Below are positions 36,401 through 44,016 of a stretch of 64,000 nt of DNA, one piece after another. Each line of letters starts with the position of its first letter. Position 1 is the first letter of the stretch. Origin of the DNA: Ruania zhangjianzhongii (GTDB lineage: Bacteria > Actinomycetota > Actinomycetes > Actinomycetales > Beutenbergiaceae); assembly GCF_008000995.1 (NCBI RefSeq), contig NZ_CP042828.1, forward strand, positions 1,302,001 through 1,366,000, written 5' to 3'. The notes beneath the pieces were generated by a model that worked only from the letters and a program-made list of their open reading frames with translations, made no database searches and was not told where the DNA came from. The position numbers were made by a program, and so were the translations under genes.

Positions 36401-37104
36401 CACACGAACGGCTGCAGACCATCGCCGCGCACACCGATCTCGGCGCCGGGATGCAGGTGGCGATGAAGGACCTGGAGATCCGTGGCGCGGGCAACCTGCT
36501 CGGCGGGGAACAGTCCGGGCACATCGCCGGTGTGGGCTTCGACCTGTATGTGCGGATGGTCTCCGAGGCGGTGGCCAAAGCCAAGGGGGAAGAGACGGAG
36601 GAGCTGTCCGAGCTCAAGCTCGAGCTACCGATCGACGCGCACATCCCGCACGACTACATCGCGCATGAGCGGCTCCGGCTGGAGGCGTACACCAAGCTCT
36701 CCCAGGTGAGTGGTGAGGAGGCGCTGGCCCAGGTGCGCGAGGAGCTGGTGGACCGGTACGGGCCGGTACCGGAGCAGGTGGAGCGGCTGTTCGCCGTGGC
36801 GGGCCTGCGGATCAAGGCCCGCTCCGCCGGTCTGGTGGATATCACCGGGCAGGGCAAGTACATCCGGTTTGCACCGGTGGAGCTGCCCGAATCCGCCCAG
36901 CTGCGGCTGAAGCGGCTCTACCCGGGCACTGTGCACAAGCCCGCGATCCGCACCGTGCTGGTGCCCGCGCCGACCACCTCCCGGGTGGGTGGGGTGGCGC
37001 TGCGGGACGAGGCGCTGCTGGACTGGGTCAGCCAGCTGATCGACGCCGTGCTCGCCCGAGAGACGTCGGTGGCTGCGGCGGCCGGTGTGGCTGCCGGGGA
37101 CTGA
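33424..37104 (+). CDS. mfd: transcription-repair coupling factor
   Basis: Removes RNA polymerase stalled at DNA lesions and recruits UvrA. 1226 residues, full length. The N-terminal UvrB-like module has VLPSWETLPHERLSP. The RNA-polymerase-interacting domain starts LRPGDYVVHEQHGVGQFVEL. The RecG-like translocase has Walker A GDVGYGKTE and DEEQRFG, and a TRG region follows (LHQLRGRVGRGRERAYAYFLY). The C-terminal UvrA-masking domain ends the protein. A run of Glu/Ala codons near 34560-34620 (TAAPSETAAPSE) is a small internal duplication. Confidence 0.98.
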   Translation: MNLTGVLPALRADSGLAELVENVPARGPLTITASVGVRAPMLAELASRADRPLVVVVATGREADELAEALAAYLPSEGIAVLPSWETLPHERLSPRSDTVARRIAVLRRLAHPDTAQVGPAGSSAPIRVLVLPVRALLQPVVAGLGDLEPVALRAGDTAPMEDVIAALVDAAYTRVDMVERRGEFAVRGGLLDVFAPTEAHPQRIEFWGDDIEEIRWFSAADQRSLEISEDGMWAPPTREVLLTESVRERARELMATLPGATEMLEKLSEGIAVDGMESLAPVLVDEMVPLLDLVPADALLLVDDPERIRRRAHDLVATTEEFLAAAWTSAAAGANSPIDLSRASFATLEDTRDIARRRGLGWWQVSAFSADAELEELAETAAPSETAAPSEEGDGAGRAVQIASRDVEGYRGETDRAVADLRQLTRDGWRLVLVTEGPGPARRMVEQLLDADVPARLVAEVEPAGSDARAGEDPDLPVAGMVLVTTASVGRGFVSETLRLAVFTEADLTGRAGTSTRDMRTLPARRRNVVDPLALRPGDYVVHEQHGVGQFVELLQRTVGTGKTAATREYLVIEYAPSKRGHPGDRLYVPTDSLDQVTKYTGGEAPSVNKLGGSDWAKTKSRARRAIKEIANELIRLYAARMATRGHQFAPDTPWQRELEDAFAYVETPDQLSSIDEVKADMEKSMPMDRLISGDVGYGKTEIAIRAAFKAVQDGKQVAVLVPTTLLVQQHLDTFAERYSGFPVVVKALSRFQTSAEAEAVREGVRSGAVDVVIGTHRLITGDVRFKDLGLVVIDEEQRFGVEHKETLKQLRTNVDVLAMSATPIPRTLEMAVTGIREMSTLATPPEERHPVLTFVGPYQQKQIAAAIRRELLREGQVFYVHNRVESIDKTAAKLAELVPDARIAVAHGKMNEHQLEQVIVDFWEKRFDVLVCTTIVETGLDISNANTLIVERSDVFGLSQLHQLRGRVGRGRERAYAYFLYPPEKPLTETAHERLQTIAAHTDLGAGMQVAMKDLEIRGAGNLLGGEQSGHIAGVGFDLYVRMVSEAVAKAKGEETEELSELKLELPIDAHIPHDYIAHERLRLEAYTKLSQVSGEEALAQVREELVDRYGPVPEQVERLFAVAGLRIKARSAGLVDITGQGKYIRFAPVELPESAQLRLKRLYPGTVHKPAIRTVLVPAPTTSRVGGVALRDEALLDWVSQLIDAVLARETSVAAAAGVAAGD

Positions 37105-37129
37105 GCCGGTCGGTCGCCGCACTGCTCCC

Positions 37130-37196
37130 ACCCTGTAGGTGCCAGTTTTCGTCGCTTCGCGGCAGGCGGCGCGACAACAAGTGGCACCTACAGGGT
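37130..37196. terminator. long inverted repeat between mfd and a convergent ABC operon
   Basis: Perfect 15-base arms ACCCTGTAGGTGCCA (37130-37144) and TGGCACCTACAGGGT (37182-37196), with weaker inner pairing (GTCGC with GCGAC). It lies between two convergent genes and can act as a bidirectional terminator. The length and perfection also resemble a palindromic repeat family; whether other copies exist is unknown. Confidence 0.65.
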
Positions 37197-37200
37197 CGGG

Positions 37201-38844
37201 TCACACCGAGCGCAGGTCGCGGCGGCCGAACGCCCAGATACCCGTCGCGGCCAGGCCTGTGAACACCGCCAGCTGGACGACCAGCGGTAGTGCCGTGACC
37301 GACTCCACCGGGTAGGTGGGCGTGTAGTGCCAGGGCGAGATCGCTTGCGCCGCCTCGGGCAGCTCCATCATCTCCCCGAAGAACGCGGCGAGCCCGCTGA
37401 ACGCCAGCACCGCGGACGCGATGCCGAGGAGCCGTGGGTTCAGGCCGTACAAGGCGGCCGCGAGGCCGAGCACCACCAGCAGGGCAGGGGAGTAGACCAG
37501 GCCCGCCACGGTCAGCTCACCGAGCAGTGACCAGTCACCGGTCCCCGCGGCCGCTGTCAGCCCCATGCTCGCGGTGGACAGCACCAGCAGCACTACACCG
37601 GCCACCGCCACCACCCCCAGGTGGGCGCCCAGCAGGCGTTGCTTGCTCACGGCGGTGGCCAGCACCGGCTCGGTACGCCCGTCGGTCTCCTCGGTGCGCA
37701 CCTTGGACACCGCGAGGACCTGGAAGATCGCGGTGGCGATCACCATCATCACCACCATCATGTTCAGGTACCCGGTGAGCAGGTCGCCCTGACCGCCGGC
37801 CAGGACCTGGCCCAGCGTGCCGGACAGGTCCTGGAACGAGTCCGCGAGTGGTTGCGCGGTGGACCCGTAGATCAGCCCGCCGGCGATCAGTCCGATCGCC
37901 CAGCCCCGGACCGAGTCGCGGTGCAGCCGCCAGGCGAGCGCGACCGGTGAGCTCAACCAGGCGCGTGCCCGGTCATGCCCGCGCCGAGTGGCCCGCAGGC
38001 CCGCACCCAGGTCCCGTCGGGTGGAGAGCACGAAGCCGAGAATGGTCAGGGCGACCGCCGCCGTCAGAGAGATTAGTAGCGGCCACCAGCGTTCGTCCAC
38101 GAAGGCACGGGTCTGTTGGGACCAGGCGAACGGTGTGATCCAGGACAGCGCGCTACCGTGATCGCCGATCAGGTCGCCAGCAGCGCGAAGCACGAAGGCG
38201 CCGCCCAGGACCGCACCTGCGATCCCGCTGGCTACCCGCGAGTACTCGCTGATCTGCACCGCCGTGATGGTCACGGCTGCGAACACCAGACCGAACACAC
38301 TGATACCTGCCGCCACGAGTGCAGCACCGGACATCGGCGCATCGAAGCCGCGCAGGCCGGCGAGGACGAGGACGAAGAGCGCCACGTTGCTCGCCACGGC
38401 GAGGATGGTGGTGGCCGCCAGGGCTGCGTGCCGGCCCAGGACGTTCGCTCGGACCAGCTCCGCCCGGCCGGTCTGCTCCTCCACCCGGGTGTGCCGGGAC
38501 ACGAGCAGGATGTTCATCGCCGCTGCCGCGAGCATGAAGTACAGCACGTAGATCGCGTTGAAGAAGGTGAAGTACGTCAGCTCGGCGCCCAGGCCGTAGC
38601 CCGGGCCACCGAGCAGACCGATCATCGGTCCGGTGGTGAATGCGGCCACCTCGGCCAGCTCGGTGGCGCTCGGGAACAAGGTCTGGAACGCCGTGAAGAA
38701 GTACGGAACGAAGATGCTGATACCGACGATCCATGCGGGCAGCCGCACCCGGTCCCGCCGCAGCATGAATCGCAGCAGGGTTCCGGTGCCGGTCAGCGCG
38801 GAGCCGTGGTCGGTGCGGGCGACCGGTGCGGCGACGGTGGTCAC
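37201..38844 (-). CDS. ABC-2 exporter permease, two-fold (antibiotic-export type)
   Basis: 547 residues with about 12 hydrophobic spans in two halves. It resembles actinobacterial polyketide/antibiotic ABC exporters: LLRFMLRRDRVRLPAWIVGISIF at the N-terminus and TRVEEQTGRAELVRANVLGRHAALAATTIL in half one, with the matching KVRTEETDGRTEPVLATAVSKQRLLGAHLGVV in half two. It overlaps the ATPase stop by 4 bases. The TetR gene upstream is on the same strand. Substrate unknown. Confidence 0.9.
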   Translation of the reverse strand: MTTVAAPVARTDHGSALTGTGTLLRFMLRRDRVRLPAWIVGISIFVPYFFTAFQTLFPSATELAEVAAFTTGPMIGLLGGPGYGLGAELTYFTFFNAIYVLYFMLAAAAMNILLVSRHTRVEEQTGRAELVRANVLGRHAALAATTILAVASNVALFVLVLAGLRGFDAPMSGAALVAAGISVFGLVFAAVTITAVQISEYSRVASGIAGAVLGGAFVLRAAGDLIGDHGSALSWITPFAWSQQTRAFVDERWWPLLISLTAAVALTILGFVLSTRRDLGAGLRATRRGHDRARAWLSSPVALAWRLHRDSVRGWAIGLIAGGLIYGSTAQPLADSFQDLSGTLGQVLAGGQGDLLTGYLNMMVVMMVIATAIFQVLAVSKVRTEETDGRTEPVLATAVSKQRLLGAHLGVVAVAGVVLLVLSTASMGLTAAAGTGDWSLLGELTVAGLVYSPALLVVLGLAAALYGLNPRLLGIASAVLAFSGLAAFFGEMMELPEAAQAISPWHYTPTYPVESVTALPLVVQLAVFTGLAATGIWAFGRRDLRSV

Positions 38845-39839
38845 TGTGCCCCCTTGGTCGTAGCGTGCCGCCTCGAGTCCCTGGCCGGCTCGCGATCGGC
38901 CCGTTCGCTCGCGGCGGCTTCGGCCGTCTTCTCGTCGGCGACTGCGGTGCCGGCATCACCGTCGCCGTAGTGCCGCAGCAGCAGTTGCTCCAGCGTGGGC
39001 GGATGGGCAGTCAGAGACGCCACCTCCATCGGGCCGAGTGCGCGGACCACGGCGCCCATGTGCTCGCCGTCCACCTCGAACCGGGTCTGGTCGTCAGCGG
39101 TGGTCAGACTGTGCACACCGGGCAGGTCCGCCAGGGGGGAGGTGTTGCCTGCGGCGGTGACCTGCACCGAGGTCCGGGTCAGGTGGCGCAGCTCTGCCAG
39201 GGTGCCGGACTCGATGATCTGCCCGGCCCGCACGATGGAGACACGGTCGGCCAGAGCCTCCACCTGGCCCAGGATGTGGCTGGACAGCAGCACCGAGGTG
39301 CCACGCTCCGTCGCGTCCCGGATGCACTCCTGGAACACCGCTTCCATCAGCGGGTCCAGACCGGCGGTCGGCTCGTCCAGGACGAGCAGCTCTACCTGAC
39401 TGGCGAGTGCGGCCACCAAGGCCACCTTCTGCCGATTGCCCTTGGAGTAGGTACGGCCCTTCTTGCTCAGGTCCAGATCGAACCGGCCGGCGAGGTACTC
39501 GACCAGGTCGCGGTCGGCGTGCCCGCGCAGCCGGGAGAAGATGTCGATCGCCTCACCGCCAGTCAGGTTCGGCCAGAGCTCCACATCACCGGGGACATAG
39601 GCGAGCCGGCGGTGCAGGTCGACGGCGTGGGTCACCGGGTCCTGATCGAACACTTGGGCGGTGCCCGAGGTGGGGCGCAGCAGTCCGAGCAGGATGCGGA
39701 TAGTGGTGGTCTTCCCAGCGCCGTTCGGGCCGAGGAAGCCGTGTACTTCGCCAGCGGACACGGTCAGGTCGAGCCCGTTCAGGGCGCGGACCTTGCCGTA
39801 GTCCTTGACGAGATTGCTGGTGGTGATGACGTCTGCCAT
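38841..39839 (-). CDS. ABC exporter ATP-binding protein
   Basis: 332 residues. Walker A GPNGAGKTT, signature TYSKGNRQKVALVAAL, Walker B LLVLDEPTAGLDP, and switch His in LLSSHILGQ. The last 40 residues are a charged tail. The ATG at 39839 has GGAG 8 bases upstream; an in-frame start at 39893 is less likely. Partner of the downstream permease. The non-canonical signature (YSKGNRQ) is common in this exporter group. Confidence 0.94.
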   Translation of the reverse strand: MADVITTSNLVKDYGKVRALNGLDLTVSAGEVHGFLGPNGAGKTTTIRILLGLLRPTSGTAQVFDQDPVTHAVDLHRRLAYVPGDVELWPNLTGGEAIDIFSRLRGHADRDLVEYLAGRFDLDLSKKGRTYSKGNRQKVALVAALASQVELLVLDEPTAGLDPLMEAVFQECIRDATERGTSVLLSSHILGQVEALADRVSIVRAGQIIESGTLAELRHLTRTSVQVTAAGNTSPLADLPGVHSLTTADDQTRFEVDGEHMGAVVRALGPMEVASLTAHPPTLEQLLLRHYGDGDAGTAVADEKTAEAAASERADREPARDSRRHATTKGAQ

Positions 39840-40000
39840 CTCGGAACTCCTTTTCGCGGGGCGGAGAGGACTCCGCGGGATGCTGTGTGGCACCCGAACT
39901 GTCCGCAGCGGCAGTCAACTGCCGTGCGTACGGGAGGTAGGCGGCGGGCCGCGCCAGGCTCCGAGAGCCGGTGCGGACCAGGGTGCCGGTGACCGCGCCC

Positions 40001-40681
40001 TCACCCCGGTGGGTCGGTCGCGACGTCGTGCGGGACGGTGGTCGGTTCGTGGCGGGTAGGTGGTACGTGGTCAGCGTCGCTGACTTCTAGCAGGGCGTCC
40101 AGATAGCGACCGTCCGTGAACAGACCCTCGGAGTAGACCTCGAGCATGGGCAGCATCTGCTGGTCCATCACGGCGCGGAGCACTCCGACCGCATCGACCG
40201 ACTCCCCCTCGGCAAACTTCAACTGCATGAGCATGGCGCCGAGTCCGGCGTAAGTCAGGTAGCGGGCCCGGGCCTGCGGATCGCGGGAGAGTCGGATCAG
40301 GCCCGCCCGCTCCCCATGGGCCATGTAGTTCGACGCATCGGTGACCATGTGCTCGATCAAGGAACGGGCCAGCGCTCCGCCGTCCAGCAGGCTCTGCACG
40401 ACGTATGCGGTGATGTGGGTGTACTCGTCCAAGTGCGCCAGGTGAGCGAGCACGCTGCGTCCGTCCTGCTCGACGATATGCTCCTCCTTCACCCGCACGA
40501 TCTCCGCCCGGATGTGCTCGTCGCAGGCTCGTCGCAGGCCCTCCTTGGAGCCGAATTGCCGAACCACCAGGGCGGCGCTGAACCCGGCTTCGGCGCCGAT
40601 CTCGCGCAGGCCGACGTCGAAGCCGTCGCGGCCGAAGCAGACGACGGCCGCGGCAAGGATCCGCTCGCGGGTGGTAGCCAT
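40001..40681 (-). CDS. TetR-family regulator of the ABC exporter
   Basis: 226 residues. N-terminal domain TRERILAAAVVCFGRDGFDVGLREIGAEAGFSAALVVRQFGSKEGLRRACD is TetR_N. The C-terminal domain resembles TetR_C_33-like ligand domains. It precedes the exporter ATPase on the same strand with a 161-base gap. It is divergent from the NADP-dependent oxidoreductase at 40921, so it may control both sides. Confidence 0.9.
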   Translation of the reverse strand: MATTRERILAAAVVCFGRDGFDVGLREIGAEAGFSAALVVRQFGSKEGLRRACDEHIRAEIVRVKEEHIVEQDGRSVLAHLAHLDEYTHITAYVVQSLLDGGALARSLIEHMVTDASNYMAHGERAGLIRLSRDPQARARYLTYAGLGAMLMQLKFAEGESVDAVGVLRAVMDQQMLPMLEVYSEGLFTDGRYLDALLEVSDADHVPPTRHEPTTVPHDVATDPPG

Positions 40682-40690
40682 ACCGCAAAG

Positions 40691-40727
40691 GTAAACCTTC
40701 GTTCACCGTTAGTCAACGGCTGTTTAC
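40691..40727. promoter_or_regulatory. candidate TetR operator region
   Basis: Just upstream of the TetR start: an inverted repeat CCGTT-AGTC-AACGG at 40706-40719, flanked by GTAAAC (40691) and GTTTAC (40722). The two symmetries do not share a centre, so the exact operator is unclear. Confidence 0.4.
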
Positions 40728-40920
40728 ACGCGGATTCCCAGCGGCTCGCGGTAGTAGTGGGCAGCGCGGATGCCCGAGGCCGGTTTGGCGTGCGGGCCGT
40801 CGGCGCCTTGACGTCCAGCTGACGTGGCCGCCGTCGTACGACGGAGGTAGCCTGCTGTGGTCGAAAACGCCACCCGAGGCATCATCGACACGACCCTCCC
40901 CGCCACCCAGGACTGATCAC

Positions 40921-41931
40921 ATGACGCAGACGCCCACCACCACCCGCCAGATCGCCCTTGCGTCGCGGCCGCACGGCAAGCCGGAGACCCACGACTTCCG
41001 AGTCGAGACCGTCGATCTGCCCGAGCTCGGCGCCGAGGAGATCCTCGTGCGCAACACTGTCATGTCCGTGGACCCGTACATGCGCGGCCGGATGAACGAC
41101 GTGAAGTCCTACGTCGCCCCGTTTGACGTGGGATCCCCGCTGGATGGCGGCGCCGTGGGCGAGGTCATCGCATCCCGCTCCGCCAAGGTCGCCGTCGGGT
41201 CGCAGGTCCTGCACGGGTCCGGGTGGCGTGAGCACGCGATACTGCCGGCGGCAGCGGCCTCTGTCGTGGACGTCGGGGCCGCTCCGGCGTCCCGGTACCT
41301 CGGGATCCTCGGCATGACCGGGCTGACCGCCTATGTCGGGCTGACCGCAGTAGCCGAGATGCGCGAGGGGGATACCGTCTTCGTCTCCGGGGCCGCGGGG
41401 GCCGTCGGCCAGGCGGCCGGTCAGATCGCCAGAGCGTTAGGTGCGGGGAAGGTGATCGGTTCGGCCGGCTCGGCGAACAAGGTCGCCCGGATCCGCGAGC
41501 TCGGCTACGACGAGGCCTTCAACTACAAGGACGGCCCGGTGCACGACGGCCTGCGTGCTGCGGCTCCGGAGGGTATCGACGTCTACTTCGACAACGTCGG
41601 CGGCGACCACCTCGAGGCCGCGATCGGTGAGTTGAGGCTGTTTGGTCGAGTAGCGATGTGCGGTGCCATTTCGCAGTACAACGCCACCGAACCACCGCCC
41701 GGACCACACAACCTCTCGCTGGCTATCGGCAAGAACCTCACGCTGCGCGGCTTCATCGTGGGGCAGTACGCGCACCTCGCGCAGGAGTACCGGGGCAAGG
41801 CGGCCGAGTGGCTCGCCGGCGGCCGGCTGCAGGGCGACGAGACGTTCCGCGATGGACTCGAGAACGCGCCCCAGGCGTTCATCGACATGCTCGGTGGGGC
41901 CAACACCGGGAAGATGCTCGTCCGGCTCTGA
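40921..41931 (+). CDS. NADP-dependent MDR-family oxidoreductase (CurA-like)
   Basis: 336 residues, medium-chain reductase without zinc ligands. It shows VDPYMRGRMND, the nucleotide-binding GAAGAVGQAAGQIARALG, YDEAFNYKDGP and YFDNVGGDHLEAAI, all typical of the leukotriene B4 dehydrogenase/curcumin reductase group that reduces enones with NADPH. ATG at 40921. It stands alone between a divergent TetR and the convergent NAD operon. The physiological substrate is unknown. Confidence 0.93.
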   Translation: MTQTPTTTRQIALASRPHGKPETHDFRVETVDLPELGAEEILVRNTVMSVDPYMRGRMNDVKSYVAPFDVGSPLDGGAVGEVIASRSAKVAVGSQVLHGSGWREHAILPAAAASVVDVGAAPASRYLGILGMTGLTAYVGLTAVAEMREGDTVFVSGAAGAVGQAAGQIARALGAGKVIGSAGSANKVARIRELGYDEAFNYKDGPVHDGLRAAAPEGIDVYFDNVGGDHLEAAIGELRLFGRVAMCGAISQYNATEPPPGPHNLSLAIGKNLTLRGFIVGQYAHLAQEYRGKAAEWLAGGRLQGDETFRDGLENAPQAFIDMLGGANTGKMLVRL

Positions 41932-41972
41932 CGGTTCGGATCCCTCGCCGTAGGTGGGCTGAGTCGCGGTGC

Positions 41973-43142
41973 TCAGATCGCGGTGACCGCGGCCACTGCC
42001 TCGCCCACGGAGTCCGCCGCGGAGAGTAGGCCCGTGACGTCTACGTCGGAGCCGAAGGTGAAGCGCACCGAGGTCTGTGCGATCTCGGGGTCGATCCCGC
42101 AGGCGAGCAGCACGTGCGAAGGTTCGTCGGAGCCAGCCGCGCAGGCCGACCCGCTCGAACTGATCACCCCGCGCCGCTCCAGCTCTAGCAGCACCGCCTC
42201 ACCGGAGACGCCCGGAAAGCAGAACGAGGCGTGGTTCGGCAGCCGGCCGAAGCCCTCGACGCCGACAACAGCAGTGGCAGAACCCTGCTCCGCCCCGGTG
42301 AGCACCGCCGTCGGCACCAGCTCACGCACCCGGGCGATGAAAGCATCGCGTGCCGCGGCGATCCGCTCAGCCCGTTCACCGCACTCCGCATCCGCCAGGC
42401 TCAACGCTGCCCCCAGCGCCGCCGCACCGGCCACGTTCTCCGTCCCCGACCGGCGCTCGCGCTCCTGCCCACCACCGTGCAGCACGGGCTCCACCGGCAG
42501 CCGCCCACGCAGGAACACCGCGCCAATGCCCTTCCCGGCACCTACTTTGTGCCCGGACACACTCAGTGCGTCCACCCCCAGTTCGCGCACGTCCAGGTCC
42601 AGCCAGCCCGCGGCTTGCACGGCGTCGGTGTGCACCAGTGCCCCCACCCCATGCGCCACCCCAGCCAGCGCCGCCAGGTCCTGCACGGTCCCGATCTCAT
42701 TGTTCGCCAGCGCCACGGACACCAGCGTGGTGTCCTCGCGCAGCACGGCGGTCAGGGCGTCCGGCGTCACCACGCCTGCGCGTGTCACGTCCACGAACGA
42801 GACCTCGAACCCGTGCAGCCGGCGCAGATAATCCACCGATTCGAGCACGGCCTCGTGCTCGGTCGCGGCCGTGACCAGATGCCGCCCCCGCGGGTTCGCC
42901 AGCGCCAGTCCTTTGATCGCCAGGTTCGCGCCCTCGGTGCCGCCGGAGGTGAACACCGCCTCACTGGCCCGGCAGTCCAGCACCCCCGCCACCTGCCGCC
43001 GCGCCGCGGTCAGCCCGGCCGCCGCCCGTTCGCCCAGGCTGTGCTGGCTGGAGGGGTTGCCGAACTCCCCGGTCAGGTAGGGCCAGGCGGCCTCCAGGGC
43101 TTCCCGGCGCATCGGCGCGGTTGCTGCAGCGTCCAGATACAT
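41973..43142 (-). CDS. cysteine desulfurase (NifS/IscS-like) of the NAD operon
   Basis: PLP enzyme releasing sulfur from cysteine. 389 residues. The PLP Lys is in SVSGHKVGAGKGIGA, the conserved His in AATEHEAVL, substrate-binding RSGTENVAG, and the catalytic Cys in SSSGSACAAG. It is the last gene of nrtR-nadA-nadB-nadC, 4 bases after nadC. The position implies it supplies sulfur for the NadA 4Fe-4S cluster, as proposed for NadS/NifS genes in other nad operons; that is inference from context. Confidence 0.94.
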   Translation of the reverse strand: MYLDAAATAPMRREALEAAWPYLTGEFGNPSSQHSLGERAAAGLTAARRQVAGVLDCRASEAVFTSGGTEGANLAIKGLALANPRGRHLVTAATEHEAVLESVDYLRRLHGFEVSFVDVTRAGVVTPDALTAVLREDTTLVSVALANNEIGTVQDLAALAGVAHGVGALVHTDAVQAAGWLDLDVRELGVDALSVSGHKVGAGKGIGAVFLRGRLPVEPVLHGGGQERERRSGTENVAGAAALGAALSLADAECGERAERIAAARDAFIARVRELVPTAVLTGAEQGSATAVVGVEGFGRLPNHASFCFPGVSGEAVLLELERRGVISSSGSACAAGSDEPSHVLLACGIDPEIAQTSVRFTFGSDVDVTGLLSAADSVGEAVAAVTAI

Positions 43143-43146
43143 CGGC

Positions 43147-44016
43147 TCAGTCCTGCGCGCCCGGACCGGCCACCGTGACGTCGAGCCCGAGGTCGAGCGC
43201 CGGTGCGGAGTGGGTCAGCGCCCCCACCGAGATCACGTCCACCCCGGTTTCGGCCACGGAACGCACCTGCTCCAGCCCGATGGTGCCGCTGGCCTCGACG
43301 ATCGCCCGGCCGGCCACCTGCGCCACCCCCGTGCGCAGGTCCGCCAGGGAGAAGTTGTCCAGCATGATCGTGTCCACCCCGGCGGCAAGCACCGGTTCGA
43401 TCTGGTCCAAGCGGTCCACCTCCACTTCCAGGTGGGTGGTGTGCCCCAGCCGCTCGCGCGCGGCCAGCAGCGCCTCGGTCACCGAGAGCCCCTGGTTGGC
43501 GGCCACCGCCAGGTGGTTGTCCTTGACCATCACCGCATCCGACAGCGAGAACCGGTGGTTAAATCCGCCGCCGGCCCGCACCGCATGCCGCTCCAGGGCC
43601 CGCAGCCCTGGAGTGGTCTTGCGAGTGTCCACGATGCGCGCCTTCGTCCCCGCCGCCTCGGCCACGTAGCGGGCCGTGAGCGTGGCGATACCGGACATTC
43701 GCTGGGCGAAGTTCAGCCCGATCCGCTCGGCACGCAGCACGGCGGCTGCCGGCCCCTGCACCTCGGCGAGCACTTCTCCGGAACGGAACCGGGCGCCGTC
43801 GCCGGTGTGGAACTGCACGGCGACACCCGGATCGGTGAGCCTGAACGCCGCAGTGAACACCTCAGCCCCGGCGAGCACGCCGTCAGTGCGGGCGCGTAGC
43901 TGCGCTACGGCCGTTGCCGACGGCGGTACGAACGCCTCGCAGGTCACGTCACCCCACGGGGCGTCCTCGGCAAGCGCCGCGGCGACGACAGAGCTAACAG
44001 TGGTGGGAGTGAGCAT
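43147..44016 (-). CDS. nadC: nicotinate-nucleotide diphosphorylase (carboxylating)
   Basis: Converts quinolinate and PRPP to nicotinate mononucleotide. 289 residues. Motifs RIVDTRKTTPGLRALERHAVRAGGG, NHRFSLSDAVMVKDNHL and VEASGTIGLEQV are visible. The ATG at 44016 overlaps the nadB TGA by one base (TGATG). Third enzyme gene of the de novo NAD operon. Confidence 0.96.
   Translation of the reverse strand: MLTPTTVSSVVAAALAEDAPWGDVTCEAFVPPSATAVAQLRARTDGVLAGAEVFTAAFRLTDPGVAVQFHTGDGARFRSGEVLAEVQGPAAAVLRAERIGLNFAQRMSGIATLTARYVAEAAGTKARIVDTRKTTPGLRALERHAVRAGGGFNHRFSLSDAVMVKDNHLAVAANQGLSVTEALLAARERLGHTTHLEVEVDRLDQIEPVLAAGVDTIMLDNFSLADLRTGVAQVAGRAIVEASGTIGLEQVRSVAETGVDVISVGALTHSAPALDLGLDVTVAGPGAQD

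Noticed and set aside
34852-36522. 556-codon open frame opposite mfd
   Set aside because: Antisense shadow of the mfd reading frame without recognisable domains.
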